From contig JAVGVS010000043.1 in NCBI GenBank assembly GCA_032718565.1, positions 1,180,042-1,244,041 of the forward strand: a DNA stretch of 64,000 nt. Reading direction: 5' to 3'. Position 1 is the first letter of the stretch; each line of letters starts with the position of its first letter. Source of the DNA: Distichodus sexfasciatus. Lineage: Eukaryota > Chordata > Actinopteri > Characiformes > Distichodontidae. The notes under the pieces are model-generated. The model saw nothing but the letters and a program-made list of their open reading frames with translations, had not been told where the DNA came from and searched no databases. Position numbers and translations under genes: made by a program. This document shows, piece after piece, positions 22,701 to 34,263 of the stretch.

Positions 22701-24684
22701 ACACAAACTGTAGAAGGCGATGTAACTATTATAGCTGTATACACCGAGATCAGCTGGTTATTACTATTATTAATTCAACATCCAAATTCTGTAAAATTGC
22801 ACGCCACACTTTAGTGTTCATGGACATCTTATAACATGCTCAATGTACAGAAAGTGTTTATAGTTTGGATCTTTATTTCTGTAGGATTTTTCCGTTTTTT
22901 ATTTCTTTAGATGTAGCTTTTTCTTAATTTTTCTTTTATTTTACTTGCGCTGCCTCAAAAATGAAAGATTACTTTCACCACATGTTGTGCTTATATAACT
23001 GCATATATGAAAAATGAAGAATCTGGAATCCTAAACTTGAAGTCCTATGGTGGCGATAGTGTTGCTGTTTTAATTGTAATACTTTTACGTAATATTAGGG
23101 ACTCGTTTGTCTGTAAATGGATTAATCATGACCTTGCATTTCATTGCCAGTGAAGATTCAATATCATAATCAAACCATATTAGGCCAGACAGGATCTGTG
23201 TGTGAGACGAAATGGCTTTTTGAGAAAAGTGAGTATTTTGCAGGGGTAATGAAGTTAAAACTGTAGTAAACATTTGCTTGCATTATGTAATTATTTGATT
23301 TTGTATTTTGTTGCCAACCATTGCACCATTTTCCATTTCTGGTCCACTGTGGGCGTTCACAATGCAGCCACTGCCCTGCTATTCCTCCGCTGTCTGCTAA
23401 GTGGCTCTGTAGCCTAGCAAATCACACACAAACACACACATTCTCTCTTTTCCCCCCTCTCTCCCTCATTCTCTCTCTGTCGTCTGTATTTATGATTGTC
23501 TTACAACGTTTTGAACGTTGCATTGTATTTTCTGTTGAAATGTGATTTAATTCTACACCTACCATGCATTTTGATAGCTTTATTTTTCAATTATAGAGAG
23601 ATAGATGCATTCAGATTCATATGGTGTGTTGCCTGTAAGCACTCTTGATGTAGCTGTTGCTCCTTCAGTGGATCACGGAGTTCTGCTGCAATTTTTGATA
23701 ATTAATTGGCATGTGATCAAAGCCAGCTTATCACCAGCTTTTCATCCTCATGGAGTGGTTTGATGCACCATCTGCAATTTTTGGCCACTTTAGCAGTTCT
23801 CCGTGAACCGAATAGTCATGCTGGCATCTGAGCAGGTTCATATCCCCGAAAAGCTCTGCGTTTGGGCATTTCGTTCATGACGCCTTCAACCACTTGTCAG
23901 GTTTTTTTTTTTTTCTGCAGTCAATGGTTATGGGCAAGTTCACTTTTGGCCGAGTAGCCGGTGGTGGCTCGTTTTTATGTGCCGCAGTTGGCTTTTTCAG
24001 GGTTGAACCCACACCTCCTGTCAAAAAATCCTTCGCAGTATCAGAGGGCCTTTTCCCTTGCACTGCTTATTTTTGCTCATCCACAAAATAGTTTTGGAGT
24101 TGGATGAAGGGAATATTTTAATTAGGCTGTACTCGAGCAGCTTAAACAAGGGCCAGTGGATGTCAGAGCTGAGCACATCAATCAGCATGGTGGAGAGGAC
24201 TGCTGCTGTACAATTTCTCATTCTGCTCCAACAGTGCCAAAATCCACTTAGAAAATGTGCTTGTAAACATAGTCGAACTGATTTGAGTTGGCGAGAATTG
24301 GTTGAAGATGCAATTAAAAAAATGCTGGCTACTGATGTGTGGATCTATGGAATTCTGCACAGACTTAACCATCACACATACACAACAACAACTTTAATTT
24401 AAGCATGTACCTTCTTTCTAATCCCGCTAGTTAGTTACTTAATTAAGAAAACCTTACAGAAACACTTATTTTACTTAAACACAAGGATTACACTGCAACA
24501 GATTGTAACTCATTCTTCTGCCTCCCACCATCTACTTAATTCTGGTCTCTTTCGGAGTAGAGAAAACAAGTTTGCTGGGGAAATAATGAAGTGGTTGCAG
24601 GTTTTCATATCTGAGGAACGGAGGACCTGAGTTTGGTGACCAAAAGATTGGGAAATCAATTCCTAATAGAGCCTCAAACTGCTG
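22701..24684. other. Single-copy DNA, conserved-non-coding-like after 23600
   Basis: A CA/CT-rich stretch lies at about 23425-23480. About 23650-24380 is repeat-free with words such as TGATAATTAATTGGCATG. An acceptor-like poly-T then CTGCAG ends at 23920 and is followed by a frame of about 57 codons ending near 24091, with no recognised domain. I treat it as chance. Confidence 0.35.
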
Positions 24685-24775
24685 TTGGGCCTTAACCCTC
24701 CGGGGAAACTGTCCCTGCAATAAAGAAATGCAATTTGCTCTCAATAAGAGCTTCTGAAAAATGCTGATATGTAAA
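24685..24775 (+). repeat. SINE-3 3' fragment, degraded
   Basis: CCTTAACCCTCCGGGGAAAC and CTGTCCCTGCAAT, then AATAAGAGCTTCTGAAAAATGC correspond to the 3' half of SINE-3 (compare 38236-38725). The tRNA-like head is missing. Confidence 0.65.
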
Positions 24776-25051
24776 TAAGGTTCATGAGATTTGCTGTGTG
24801 TTTTTATACATTTAACTGTGAATGCTGCATTAAGATTCAGCAAAGGAACGTACATCAAGCCAGGAATTTGGTATGTAGTCAAAACTAGTGGGTGTCTAGG
24901 ACGTGTGAAGGACAAACAGACATTGTGTTGATAGATGTGTTATAATATGTAGATGGGCCTAAGAGAAACATGGTTCCCATAAAGTGACCCAAAGTCTAGG
25001 AGGGCGAAAAACTCATTATGCTAAAAGGCCCCTTAAACGCACATGGACAAG

Positions 25052-25260
25052 CCTGTTTGGGGCAGTCGGTAGCGTTACGGTTAGGGCGTTCACCCCGTGA
25101 TTGACTGGTCGCCGGTTTAAATCCCGGACCGGTAAATTTAAATCCCGGACCGGGATACTCACGAGCAAGGTAGCGTGATGCTGCCCACTGCTCCTTCACG
25201 GATGGGTCACACATTTCGTTTCGCTGTGCTGTGCTCACAATGACAAAAAATATCACTTAC
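25052..25260 (+). repeat. SINE-2 copy with internal 20-bp duplication
   Basis: Head GGCAGTCGGTAGCGTTACGG, a TTCACCCCGTGATT loop and the B-box region, with AAATCCCGGACCGG present twice in tandem (about 25118 and 25140). Then GAGCAAGGTAGC, CACTGCTCCTTCACGGATGG and the 3' end ACAATGACAAAAAATATCAC. Shorter in the middle than other copies. Confidence 0.88.
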
Positions 25261-25460
25261 TTTTACTGTTTGTGTTTTATTGAGTTCAGAATTCACACAG
25301 CTTAAGCAAGTAATGGGCAAATCTCTGAGCAGGTTTTCAGATCTCTAAACCTGAATTCGCATCACTCATGGAGGATACCATCTGATGGGCGCATGCTGTA
25401 TAGTGTGTAAACGCACAAACTAAAATACACTGAAAGGAGAAAATCCAACGTTAGTGCACG

Positions 25461-25580
25461 CATAAAAGCCAGAAGTTCTTATGTATGGAGTATAGAAGTT
25501 GGAGTTAATGTACTTTTTCCAGCTGTAGATGTCACTTTGGGCCAGGAACTGTGGACTTCCTTTCTCCGCCACCCAGAGCT
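25461..25580. other. Member 1 of a dispersed short duplicate
   Basis: Contains GGAGTTAATGTACTTT, then TGTAGATGTCACTTTGGGCC and AGGAACTGTGGACT. The same series recurs at 27500-27605. No terminal repeats. Confidence 0.5.
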
Positions 25581-26439
25581 GCGCTAAAAATACCGGAGTA
25601 AAAGACAGCTCACCTGCGAGGCATAAAAGCCAAACCTTATCGGATACACCAGCAAGCTAGAGACCATTTTGGGAGAACATTTAGGACCAGATTCGAAAGT
25701 GTGACTCCTCGCATGTGCACGCGTGGGAGTGAGAAAGAGAGAGAAGGTGAAGAAACGCAGAAAGAGGCTAAAATAGAGCCTCGTCAGGAGTCCCATCCCT
25801 TTTGTTTTTATCCCAAGCTGGTTAAGGAGAAAGATTGATTGCAGCAGAATTTTCTGCAAAGCCATCGACAGCCAGCTTCTGAAAATAGGAGAATAAAGAA
25901 GGACAATCTCCACCTGGCTGAGTGGAGATAAAGTGGGGACTCTGGCTGGAACGCTGATTTCTTTAACATATTTCCTCTCCCCCTCCGTCCACGCTCAGAG
26001 GGCACTTTGATCAGAGTGTTATCTGTGTGACTGAGGCCTAATCCTGTGTTTGCACCAAGACTTAGCGGGATCACTGTGTCCAAATCAAAGGGGAACAGTC
26101 ACAGATCAGAACAGAAGAAGAAGACGACACCCACTGGGGGATGGACCATCGTATGGCTAAGTCTTGGACACATTTACTTGTTCATATGTCCACCTACATA
26201 GCTTCTCACACACACACACACACACATACACAGATATTAGCAGTTTGAGGTCTGAGTTAATATGCAAGGCGGTTCTTAATGTTTTTTGCTGGTATGGGCT
26301 GTTTTTTGTGATTATTCTTGGAAGCTCTCTGAGTCATTTAAACCCTGAGAGAAGATTTGGGGTTTGAATCCAGAATGAGCCTAAAAGATGGAGCTGGACA
26401 CGTATCTGCTATTGCTCTGGGGGTTTTTTTCTCCCCCTC
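25581..26439. other. Single-copy DNA with (CA)n
   Basis: (CA)n lies at about 26206-26226. The 91- and 109-codon minus-strand frames have no recognised domains. Nothing else is identified. Confidence 0.4.
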
Positions 26440-26520
26440 TACGGAGACTGTGCCTGCAATTAGGGAAAATAGAAGTCGCTCTGGATAAGAATGTCTAATA
26501 GATGCTGCAAATGTAGAAGT
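26440..26520 (+). repeat. SINE-3 3' fragment
   Basis: GACTGTGCCTGCAATTAGGG, GTCGCTCTGGATAAGAATG and the terminal AGATGCTGCAAATGTAGAAG match the 3' end of SINE-3, which closely resembles the shared tail of many fish SINEs. Confidence 0.75.
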
Positions 26521-27499
26521 TGAGCAAGGTTTTTAATGTAAGCTGCTGCTGCAATCTGGACTGTCACCTAAAGCAGTTTCGAACGGTTCCAAAATGCATC
26601 TTTGGTGATCATAGCAAAGCTAGCTTGGAGATGCAGACTGAAAAACAAACAAAAGATCAGCATTAAGGCTGTTAGGGCCTCCCCTGACAAAAAGAAAAGC
26701 AGACTTGAAGGAATCCAGCACTTCTACATCCACAAAAGCGTGTAGTTTTCCGTTTTGTCGAGCTCACTTATTCCTTATTTTGAGTATTGTAGAAGTGAAA
26801 AGCTGTTGCTTTCTAATCACTTTGACATTACTCATCCTGTCTCATCTTGATGGTCGACTTCAGCACCGTGATTCAACTGCCTTTGTTCCTGGTTTTGATA
26901 AACAGGCGTCTGGCATATGCTGGCATTTAGCAGATATACACTGTCTGCATGAGATTTTCGAGCGTTATTCAGAACTGGATTCTTCTCTTCGCGATGATTC
27001 GGTACGCCATATGCGAACAAAACTGTCCTCTATTAATTGGAGGACACTTAATCCATTAATCAATGGCAGACTCCATTACCTTGTGAGCCAGTTTTCATTC
27101 AACAAATAAAAAGCTGGCAAATAGGTAAAGCATTTGAATCACGTTGATATGAGCATATCTAGCGATAGAATGAAAACGAGTGAGTGTACAGATGGAAAAT
27201 TGCCAGCGTTTGACGATCATTCTCATTGAAACTGACTAGGACATTGATCAGCTTGGATATATTTTGCCTTCAGTATTGAGAAAAGCTAGTGGAAACTTAT
27301 CATTTCAAATACATTCAACTGGCTCAGACTCTTGTCTGATATTATTTGAACCCTCATGCAAGGCTGCGGGGGTTTTTGTGTGGTTCCCGCATATATGATT
27401 GATAAATCTCTAAAGATTTCTAATAACGGTTGTAAGAAATCGCCAATGCTTACAGGCTGTATAAACCCGCAAATCAATTTAGAAGAAGGGCAACTGCAA
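26521..27499. other. Single-copy DNA, conserved-like
   Basis: Repeat-free. A 134-codon frame (26705-27109) has no recognised domain and no plausible splice structure. About 26930-27110 is a homogeneous AT-balanced block ending in CAACAAATAAAAAGC. Confidence 0.35.
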
Positions 27500-27605
27500 A
27501 TCGGGTATAAACATATAAGCCTGCAGGAGTTAATGCATGCTTTCTGTTGTAGATTGATGTCACTTTTGGGCCAGGAACTGTGAACTACTCTTCTCAGATG
27601 ATTAC
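27500..27605. other. Member 2 of a dispersed short duplicate
   Basis: GGAGTTAATGCATGCTTTC, TTGTAGATTGATGTCAC and GGGCCAGGAACTGTGAACT repeat the order found at 25461-25580, in the same orientation about 2 kb away. Either an old repeat or a duplicated regulatory element. Confidence 0.5.
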
Positions 27606-28544
27606 AGTTACAGCCCGCTGGCCAACTTGTGCTTCAAGGGAATTGATTGTTCGAAAAATGGAAAATATTTCAATCCAGACTTGTGTAATTGCTGATTTTC
27701 TGTAGTAGATGTGTGGGGGCTGTTTATTCAACTTTGATTTGGCCCAGACTTTTTCCGTAGTCGTCATGCATTGCCAATGACGGCGGAGTGCAAAGCAGCA
27801 CTGAAGCTGCTGGGCATACGATGCCACAGGAATCTGCACACACATGCAGACTAATAAGAACACACGCACACACGCACACACAAACAGACGGTAATATTCA
27901 CAACCACCATATGTGCAAACAATTCAACCCACTGACAAATGAACTCCCATTTGCATAGGTTAAGCCTGCATGTTTCCTTTCCGTAGGCATACATACATAA
28001 GATGCCAGATCCTCTGCTTAAGTTGCTCCTGGCCCAGCAGATCCAACGCTGCGAGACCGTCCTCACTTATCTCCACAGCCGACTGCAGCGCCGCACCAGC
28101 CTCCACGCTCAGCGGTGCAAAACATGCTGCTTCACTCCGTTACCAGGAGGTCCCTCCTGCCGACTTCCGTGCCTGCCTCCCTTCCTCCTGTTGAATTTCA
28201 GCCCCGGATTTGTACTCAAAACTTTCTTTTGGTAGGCGGGCGTGATGTTGGGTAACGTTATAGCAGAGGACCTAAAAAGGGGGCGCTGAAAACATAAACG
28301 AAAACAATTCTGGCTCACATTTTTGGCCGCTGCTAACATTTATTAGTCACGTTTCTGACTGCTGTTCACAGATAGCAGGGTAACAGCAATTAAAAGCGCC
28401 CAACACGCGGAGCAGAGATGTTTGGTGGAAGCATGTGTTTGCACCACCTGGGAGAGGATAAGAGGATGTCTTATAGTTACAGAGAGCTATTTGTGCAAAA
28501 TACAGGCCTCTGACTCATCTGTCAACTTTGCTGTGATTAGTGGT
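27606..28544. other. Single-copy DNA, GC-richer patch at 27970-28240
   Basis: (CA)-like sequence at about 27837-27885. The GC-rich patch follows an acceptor-like TTTCCTTTCCGTAG and carries two overlapping frames of about 75 codons. One reads PDPLLKLLLAQQIQ, but I recognise no family and no clean donor. Confidence 0.35.
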
Positions 28545-29875
28545 CAACAGTGTTGGGTAGAGTACTGAAAATATGTGGTCAAGTACAAGTATGATTACTT
28601 CTTTCAAAAATGAGTAAAAGTAAAAATTCCCTCAAGTAAGAGTTGTTATTATGTTACTCAAATTACAAATTACATTTCCTTTTGGTATATTTCAAGCAGA
28701 AACATATGTGACCGTTGCTTGTCGCAACGGAGGTTTCCGAGAAAAACAACCGTTTGTGTTGCGTGGTGTAAAATTTTGGATTTTTTGTTTTTAGTGTTTT
28801 GAAACAGTGGAAGGTCTATACTGTAGTGTTGTGAATAAATTTCGTTGAAAAACTTACCCTTTCCATCCTAAAAACGTGACTTTCTTGAGGTGAGGAATTC
28901 AATTCCAGCGGAATGTTAAAAGTTTCTGTTTTGACCGCTCTACTTCAATATTTACGGTAAAACCACTGGTTGACTAGCGTGAAGATATTTCTCCGGAATC
29001 CATCTTCGTCTCCCGAGTTCAGTTAACCTAACGCAGGTAGGCTATCCGTGTGGCTGTGAATGCAGCGTAGGCTACCGTAAATACAAACGTAGCCGCGACC
29101 GCACCAAGCGTCTGTGAGTGCTACGTCGATAGTCAACTTCAAAGGCAGATTTCTCCGTTTCTCACTTGGCGTGACAGGAGAAACCCGACTCCTTTGAATG
29201 TTGATATCTCAGTCATATGTCGTCCGATTCATTCGATATAGGTATCGTTTTGAAGCTTGATTTATGCCCTTTCATGAAAACATAACTCAATTTTGAAAAT
29301 TTGCGACAAGCGACTGGTTTTGTCATGGAGGGTCACATATCCGTGATGAATAACATTTTTAATAGCATATTTTTCCCCCAGTTTTTTTTATCAAGTAAAT
29401 CAGTTGCATTTCAAGTTTTAATGAAATGATTCATTCTGTTCTTGTCTGCCATAGATTTGGACTAATATGTTAACCGTTCATTTAACAATTATTCATTTTT
29501 TTCTCATTCTGCATATAGCTGGTGTGTGAGAAAGAATGTGTGAGTGAGAGTGTGTGTATGTGAATGAATAAATGAGGCATCTGGTGTCGCAGCTCCCCAC
29601 TAACGGTCATTTTAAATCCGGTCTTAAACTGCGACAGTCTTGCAGCTTTGGGACCTACGTAGGTGTATTCCACCACAGCCCGTGATTCCACTCCGTGTGC
29701 ACCTAGAGACAGAGACATGTTCTGAGTGGAGCATTTTTTTTTCCTGATATGGACTTTCACTGCCGAGAATAGACTTGTTGTAAGAAGGCAGCATGAAAAA
29801 TGTAATTCAATAAAAAGTAGATTACTTACTCAAGTTTTGCACGAGTAAGAGTAAAATTACAGCTTAGAAAGAAAG
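28545..29875. mobile_element. DNA-transposon-like repeat hosting Mite copy B
   Basis: Left side GTGTTGGGTAGAGTACTGAA with AAGTACAAGTATGATTAC words. Right side AAAAGTAGATTACTTACTCA and GAGTAAGAGTAAAATTAC. Such TACTCAAGT-type ends belong to a family common in fish and related to the element at 54954. The interval is split by Mite-TGTGAC copy B (28707-29337). The sequence at about 29340-29800 may be internal to the repeat or unrelated. Confidence 0.5.
28707..29337. mobile_element. Mite-TGTGAC copy B (631 bp)
   Basis: Bounded by TGTGACCGTTGCTTGTCGCA and GGTTTTGTCATGGAGGGTCACA with TA on both sides (28705-28706 and 29338-29339). The left terminus has lost about 15 bp of the canonical repeat, joining TGTGACC to the GTTGCTTGTCGCA region. 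The interior aligns throughout with copies A, C and D. Confidence 0.92.
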
Positions 29876-31778
29876 AGAGTACGTGTTGTGCTACCAGCTG
29901 CCCTAAAGTTGGTAAAAGTTTTTTTAAAAAAAAGGGCTTGTGAGGAAAGGATATTGAATTTTTTTTTGTTATCTGCGCAAAATTCATTCGCGCTGATTGT
30001 TACTTATCTGTTCTGCAGTTTGCACCGCACACATGACTTGCACTCGCTGCTGTTTCCCAGCAAGCTCCAAGGAATGTGGACAAACTCGCTGCGACTTTTT
30101 GCTGAAAATAAAGGGAACAGAGTTAAAGTTTAGGTGACGTTATTAAATATTTGGAGTGAAATGCCATTAGAGAATGCCTTCTCTTATTTTGTAGATAATT
30201 CTATCTCCTTCCCAATGACCTCCCCACGGAGCAATCCACACAGAGAGATAGAGAGAGTGAACACACTTCCCCTTCCCGCGCAGCCTGGGGAGATAATGAA
30301 ATAACTTATGTAGATGTGGCTTTTTCCTGAAGACAGCCGAGTAATGGCCCTGGGCTCTGATTCCACCGGTGAGTGGGGGGGTTGCGATTCTGGGCAGTAG
30401 CTTTTCATTAAAGCCGGGTCTGATAGGATGTAGCTAGGAACGGGCCACGTTAAATGGAAACTGTTATTTCCCGGGAAAGTGCGCAAGGAGAGAGTTGGGC
30501 GAGAAGACGGAACTCGTAGTATCGTGGCACATTATTCTCATAGATAACTAGAAGCCTGGCGTGGTGCATTTACTTTAGAAGTTCAAGGAGATGCACCAGG
30601 TGATGTCACTAATTCCATAGCAACGTCCTAGCAACTGTTTCTCAGGGGACAAAGAGTGTCGGAGGATGCAGCAGTGATGGTATTACGTTGCTTTATAGTT
30701 GCACTGCCTTTATGTTTGTTTATTCGGTATTTTCCATGTTTTGAAGGAGCTCTTAGTGGTATTTTAATATCAATAAAAATTCAATCACGATACATAATGC
30801 ATAATACAAGTGTGCATTAAGGAAAAGTGCCAGTACATGCAATGCTTCGGGCAGTTTTTTGTCCCCACTTTTTAATTTTAACTTTTGTAACCATTATTGC
30901 AGTTGTTCTCAGAGGATAGTCTTTCCAGGATGTCTGTTTATAGGGTCATTCCGAATAGAAATGTGTCTCACAGACAATGGAAGCAAACAGTGATTTTCAG
31001 ATAAATCCCTCAGCCGGAAATAACGATGATTCACATTAGTTTTTGTTCATTATTGCTCTATTAAAGTTTTTGAACGTGGTGTTACTTGATCAAAATGAGC
31101 TCAAATAAAAGCTGTAATCTGTTGCATGAGGCTGCGAATGTCAAACGTTTATGCCGGGGTTTTAACGTTCTGAAGATACATTTCCGTCTTTGTTTGTTCA
31201 AGTATTCTTTAAATTTGGTCTTCTGCTCCTGACACTATGGCTTAAAAGTCACGAAGAAACAAACTTTTCTGTCCGGCACAAACAGGCGAGAGCTGGAAAA
31301 CAAGCGTGCCCCCTGCAGAAACAGCTTTGGGCTGGGATGACTCCGGAATGACTCAGGAGAGAGGCAGGGAGCGAAAAGCAGACGCAAGAAAGCAACTCAG
31401 ATGATGTGGCATCACTCTCAGTAAATACGCGCCTCTCCGAGCATAGATTTCAATAAGTGAGAGCTCGGGCCGGGCCGCCATTTAGCTCAATCCATTATGC
31501 ATGAGGCCAAAAGAGAGACGTGATCCAGCACAAAGAGCAGAAAGGCAAATTATTTCACCATGTATAAGGGCAGAATCCAATCTAGCCTCCATGAATCCAC
31601 ACCTAGTCCTCTGTGTGAAACGGGATACCTGAAAACTGCGCTCTGAAAAACAATTATGGAAATGAAACAGTCTAAATGGATGCGGCGTTTTACGGAAATA
31701 TGAATATGGAATGAGATGATGCAGATAGACAAGAACACACTCCTAAAATATATAAATAATAGACATGTAGAGTCCAAG
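29876..31778. other. Single-copy DNA with conserved-like blocks
   Basis: Blocks at about 30180-30480 and 31440-31560 (containing TCAATCCATTATGCATGAGG, an octamer/homeodomain-like word) are repeat-free. No coding exon is supported. Confidence 0.35.
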
Positions 31779-31905
31779 GGGCGGCACGGCGGCGCAGTGG
31801 TTAGTGCTGCTGCTTCACAGTGAGAAGGTCCTGGGTTCGAACCCTGGAGACGGTCGTAGGGCCTTTCTGTTATATGTAGCGTCCATGTGCTCTCCTGGTC
31901 TAGGA
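31779..31905 (+). repeat. SINE-1, 3'-truncated plus-strand copy
   Basis: Head with A box GGCGCAGTGGTTAGTGC and B box GGTTCGAACCC, then GGTCGTAGGGCCTTTCTGT; the sequence leaves the family at about 31905. Confidence 0.85.
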
Positions 31906-32000
31906 GTGTTCTTTTCTATCTTTATGATTCCTTTGAGGATGTAATAATGTCCAGTTTCTCGTCTGATACTATATTGCAGTTACAACTTAGTTTCAGGAAG

Positions 32001-32338
32001 GGGGGCGGCGCAGTGGTTAGCGCTCCCGCCTCACAACGAGAAGGTCCTGGGTTCGAACCCCGGGGACGGCCGTAGGGTCCCTCTGTGTGGAGTTTGCATG
32101 CTCTCCCCGTGTTTGCGTGGGTTTCCTCCGGGTGCTCGGATTTCCTGCCACGGTCCAAAGGCATGTAATGTAGGTTAATTGGTGACTCTAAAATTGGCCC
32201 TGTAGTGTGTGGATGTGAGTGGGAGTGTGTGTGCCCTGCGGTGTGTTGGCACCTGCCCAGGGTTGGTCCCTCCGGCTTGCGCCCGTCAGCTCTCCCAATA
32301 GTTGGGATGAAGCAGTTCGGAAAAGGAATGAATGAATG
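32001..32338 (+). repeat. SINE-1, full-length copy with 12-bp target duplication
   Basis: Starts GGGGGCGGCGCAGTGGTTAG and ends in GGAATGAATGAATG. The flanking duplication AGTTTCAGGAAG is exact (31989-32000 and 32339-32350). Pol III A box (GGCGCAGTGG) and B box (GGTTCGAACCC) are intact, so the head derives from a tRNA. The body has GTTTGCATGCTCTCCCCGTG and TAGGTTAATTGGTGACTC. The exact target duplication argues for a fairly recent insertion. Confidence 0.95.
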
Positions 32339-32372
32339 AGTTTCAGGAAGGTGTAAAATCGTATAATCGTAT

Positions 32373-33503
32373 CACACAATCACACTCTCACTCACATCTT
32401 ACGGGGCCAGTTTAGAGTCACCAATTAACCTGTATTGCATGCTTTTGGACTGGCGCACCAAGCCGGAGCCTATCCCGGGAACTAGGAGCGCAAGGCAGGG
32501 ACAACACACCGCAGGGCACACACACTCACACAATCACACTTTCACTCACACCTTACGGGGCCAATTTAGAGTCACCAATTAACATATATTGCATGCTTTT
32601 GGACTGGCGCACCAAACCGGACCTATCCCGGGAACTGGGAGCGCAAGGTAGGGACAACACACCACAGGGCACACACACTCACACAATCACACTTTCACTC
32701 ACATCTTACGGGGCCAGTTTAGAGTCACCAATTAACATATATTGCATGCTTTTGGACTGGCGCACCAAACCGGAGCCTATCCCGGGAACTGGGAGCACAA
32801 GGCAGGGACAACACACCGCAGGGCACACACACTCACACAGTCACACACACACTCACACCATACAGGGCCAATTTAGAGTCACCAATTAACCTGTATTGCA
32901 TGCTTTTGACCATGCACTCAAACCGAGCCTATCTGAACTGGGAGCTAAGGCAGGACAACACACTGCAGGGCACACACACTCCACACAGTCACACACACAC
33001 TCACACCTTATAGGCCAATTTAGAGTCACCACTAACCTGTATTGGGTATGCTTTTTGGACTGGCGCACCAAACCGGAGCCTATCCCAGGAACTGGGAGCG
33101 CAAGGCAGGGAGGGCACACACACTCACACAATCACACTTTCACTCACACCTTACGAGGCCAGTTTAGAGTCACCAATTAACATATATTGCATGCTTTTGG
33201 ACTGGCGCACCAAGCCAGAGCCTATCCCGGAAACTGGGAGCGCAAGGCAGGGACAACACACCGCAGGGCACACACACTCACACAGTCACACACACACTCA
33301 CACCTTACAGGGCCAATTTAGAGTCACCAATTAACCTGTATTGCATGCTTTTGGACTGGCGCACCAAACCGGAGCACCCGAAGGAAACCCACGCGAAAGC
33401 ATGCAAACTCCACACAGAAGGGCCCTACGGCCATCCCCGGGGTTCAAACCCAGAACCTTCTGGCTGTGAGGTGGCGTGCTAACCACCGTGCCACCGCGCC
33501 GCA
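32373..33503 (-). repeat. Seven-unit tandem array of the SINE-1 3' region plus one SINE-1 head
   Basis: The landmark GCATGCTTTTGGACTGGCGC recurs at about 32438, 32591, 32744, 32899 (decayed), 33047 (decayed), 33189 and 33343, giving units of 142-155 bp. Each unit has CACACACTCACACA, GGGGCCAATTTAGAGTCACC, ATTAAC, the landmark and CCTATCCCGGGAACTGGGAG. After the last unit the sequence continues into a normal minus-strand SINE-1 head (GGAGCACCCGAAGGAAACC ... GGTTCAAACCC ... CGTGCCACC). A single SINE therefore expanded internally. Open frames of 75-98 codons across it are repeat artefacts. Confidence 0.93.
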
Positions 33504-33927
33504 CTCATTCTAATGTTAAAAACAATCATTTAAAAAGAACAGTGTTAACAGCAAGTTGGTAAATGTTTATTTGCATTTGGAGTGGGAAAGTGAGATCAGG
33601 GTACAAGAGTTACCTTGAAATGCTCCTGGAGACTGATTATAATGCCAGGTGTGAACTGACATACTTAGAGCCCATCTGTGATCAGAACACCTAAGACCCA
33701 TGGTAATGCCAGATATGAAAAGGCTTAAGATTCTGGCTCGTTGGAGCCTCATCCACCAACTGTTCTTAAGAAGAAATGTGTTCTTCAAACCCACTTACAC
33801 AGTTTCCCCAGAGATTTTGACATTAACCAATGTTCCCTTATTTGAAATTTGTCTCAAGTTAGTGTTTGTGCAAAATATTACCTTATTGGGTTATTTTAAT
33901 TTTATAGTTGTCAACACTTCTAAAGCA
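33504..33927. other. AT-rich DNA with a possible old DNA-transposon scrap
   Basis: AATGCCAGGTGTGAACTGAC and AACACCTAAGACCCATGGTA are words I associate with an interspersed fish repeat, but no boundaries are visible. The rest shows nothing. Confidence 0.3.
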
Positions 33928-34253
33928 TTTATTCAGTCATTTGTTATCTGGTCCGCTTAATCCCAACTGGGGTCACCAGGGCACCAGAGCCTATCCCGGG
34001 AATTTACGGGCACAAGGCGGGGAACAACACTGGGCAGGCGTCAACACACTGCGGGGCACACACACTCACACAATCATACTCACATTCACACCTTACAGGG
34101 CCAATTTAGAGACACCAATTAACCTATATAGAATGCCTGGAGGAAACACGGAGCGAGCAGGCAAACTCCACACAGAAAGGCCCTATGGCCACGCCCGGGG
34201 TTCGAACCCAGGACCTTCCACTGCTAACCACTGCGCCACCGTGCCGCTCTCAG
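33928..34253 (-). repeat. SINE-1, minus-strand copy with 10-bp target duplication
   Basis: TTCTAAAGCA flanks both sides (33918-33927 and 34254-34263). The minus-strand order is head (GTTCGAACCC, CGCAGTGGTTAGCAG), body and ATTAAGCGGACC tail. A small deletion removes part of the GCATGC block. Confidence 0.93.
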
Positions 34254-34263
34254 TTCTAAAGCA

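Noticed and set aside
23894..24091. Open frame after a poly-T CTGCAG acceptor-like sequence
   Set aside because: No domain, donor or partner exon can be seen; poly-T tracts ending in CAG are frequent by chance.
28002..28235. GC-rich 77-codon frame after an acceptor-like site
   Set aside because: No recognisable family, a competing frame is open, and there is no convincing donor.
32593..33180. Repeated histidine/threonine-rich frames of 94-98 codons
   Set aside because: They follow the SINE-derived tandem units and do not represent a repeat protein.
32373..33503. CRISPR-like array of regular repeats
   Set aside because: Units are contiguous copies of a SINE segment of about 150 bp without distinct spacers, in an animal genome.
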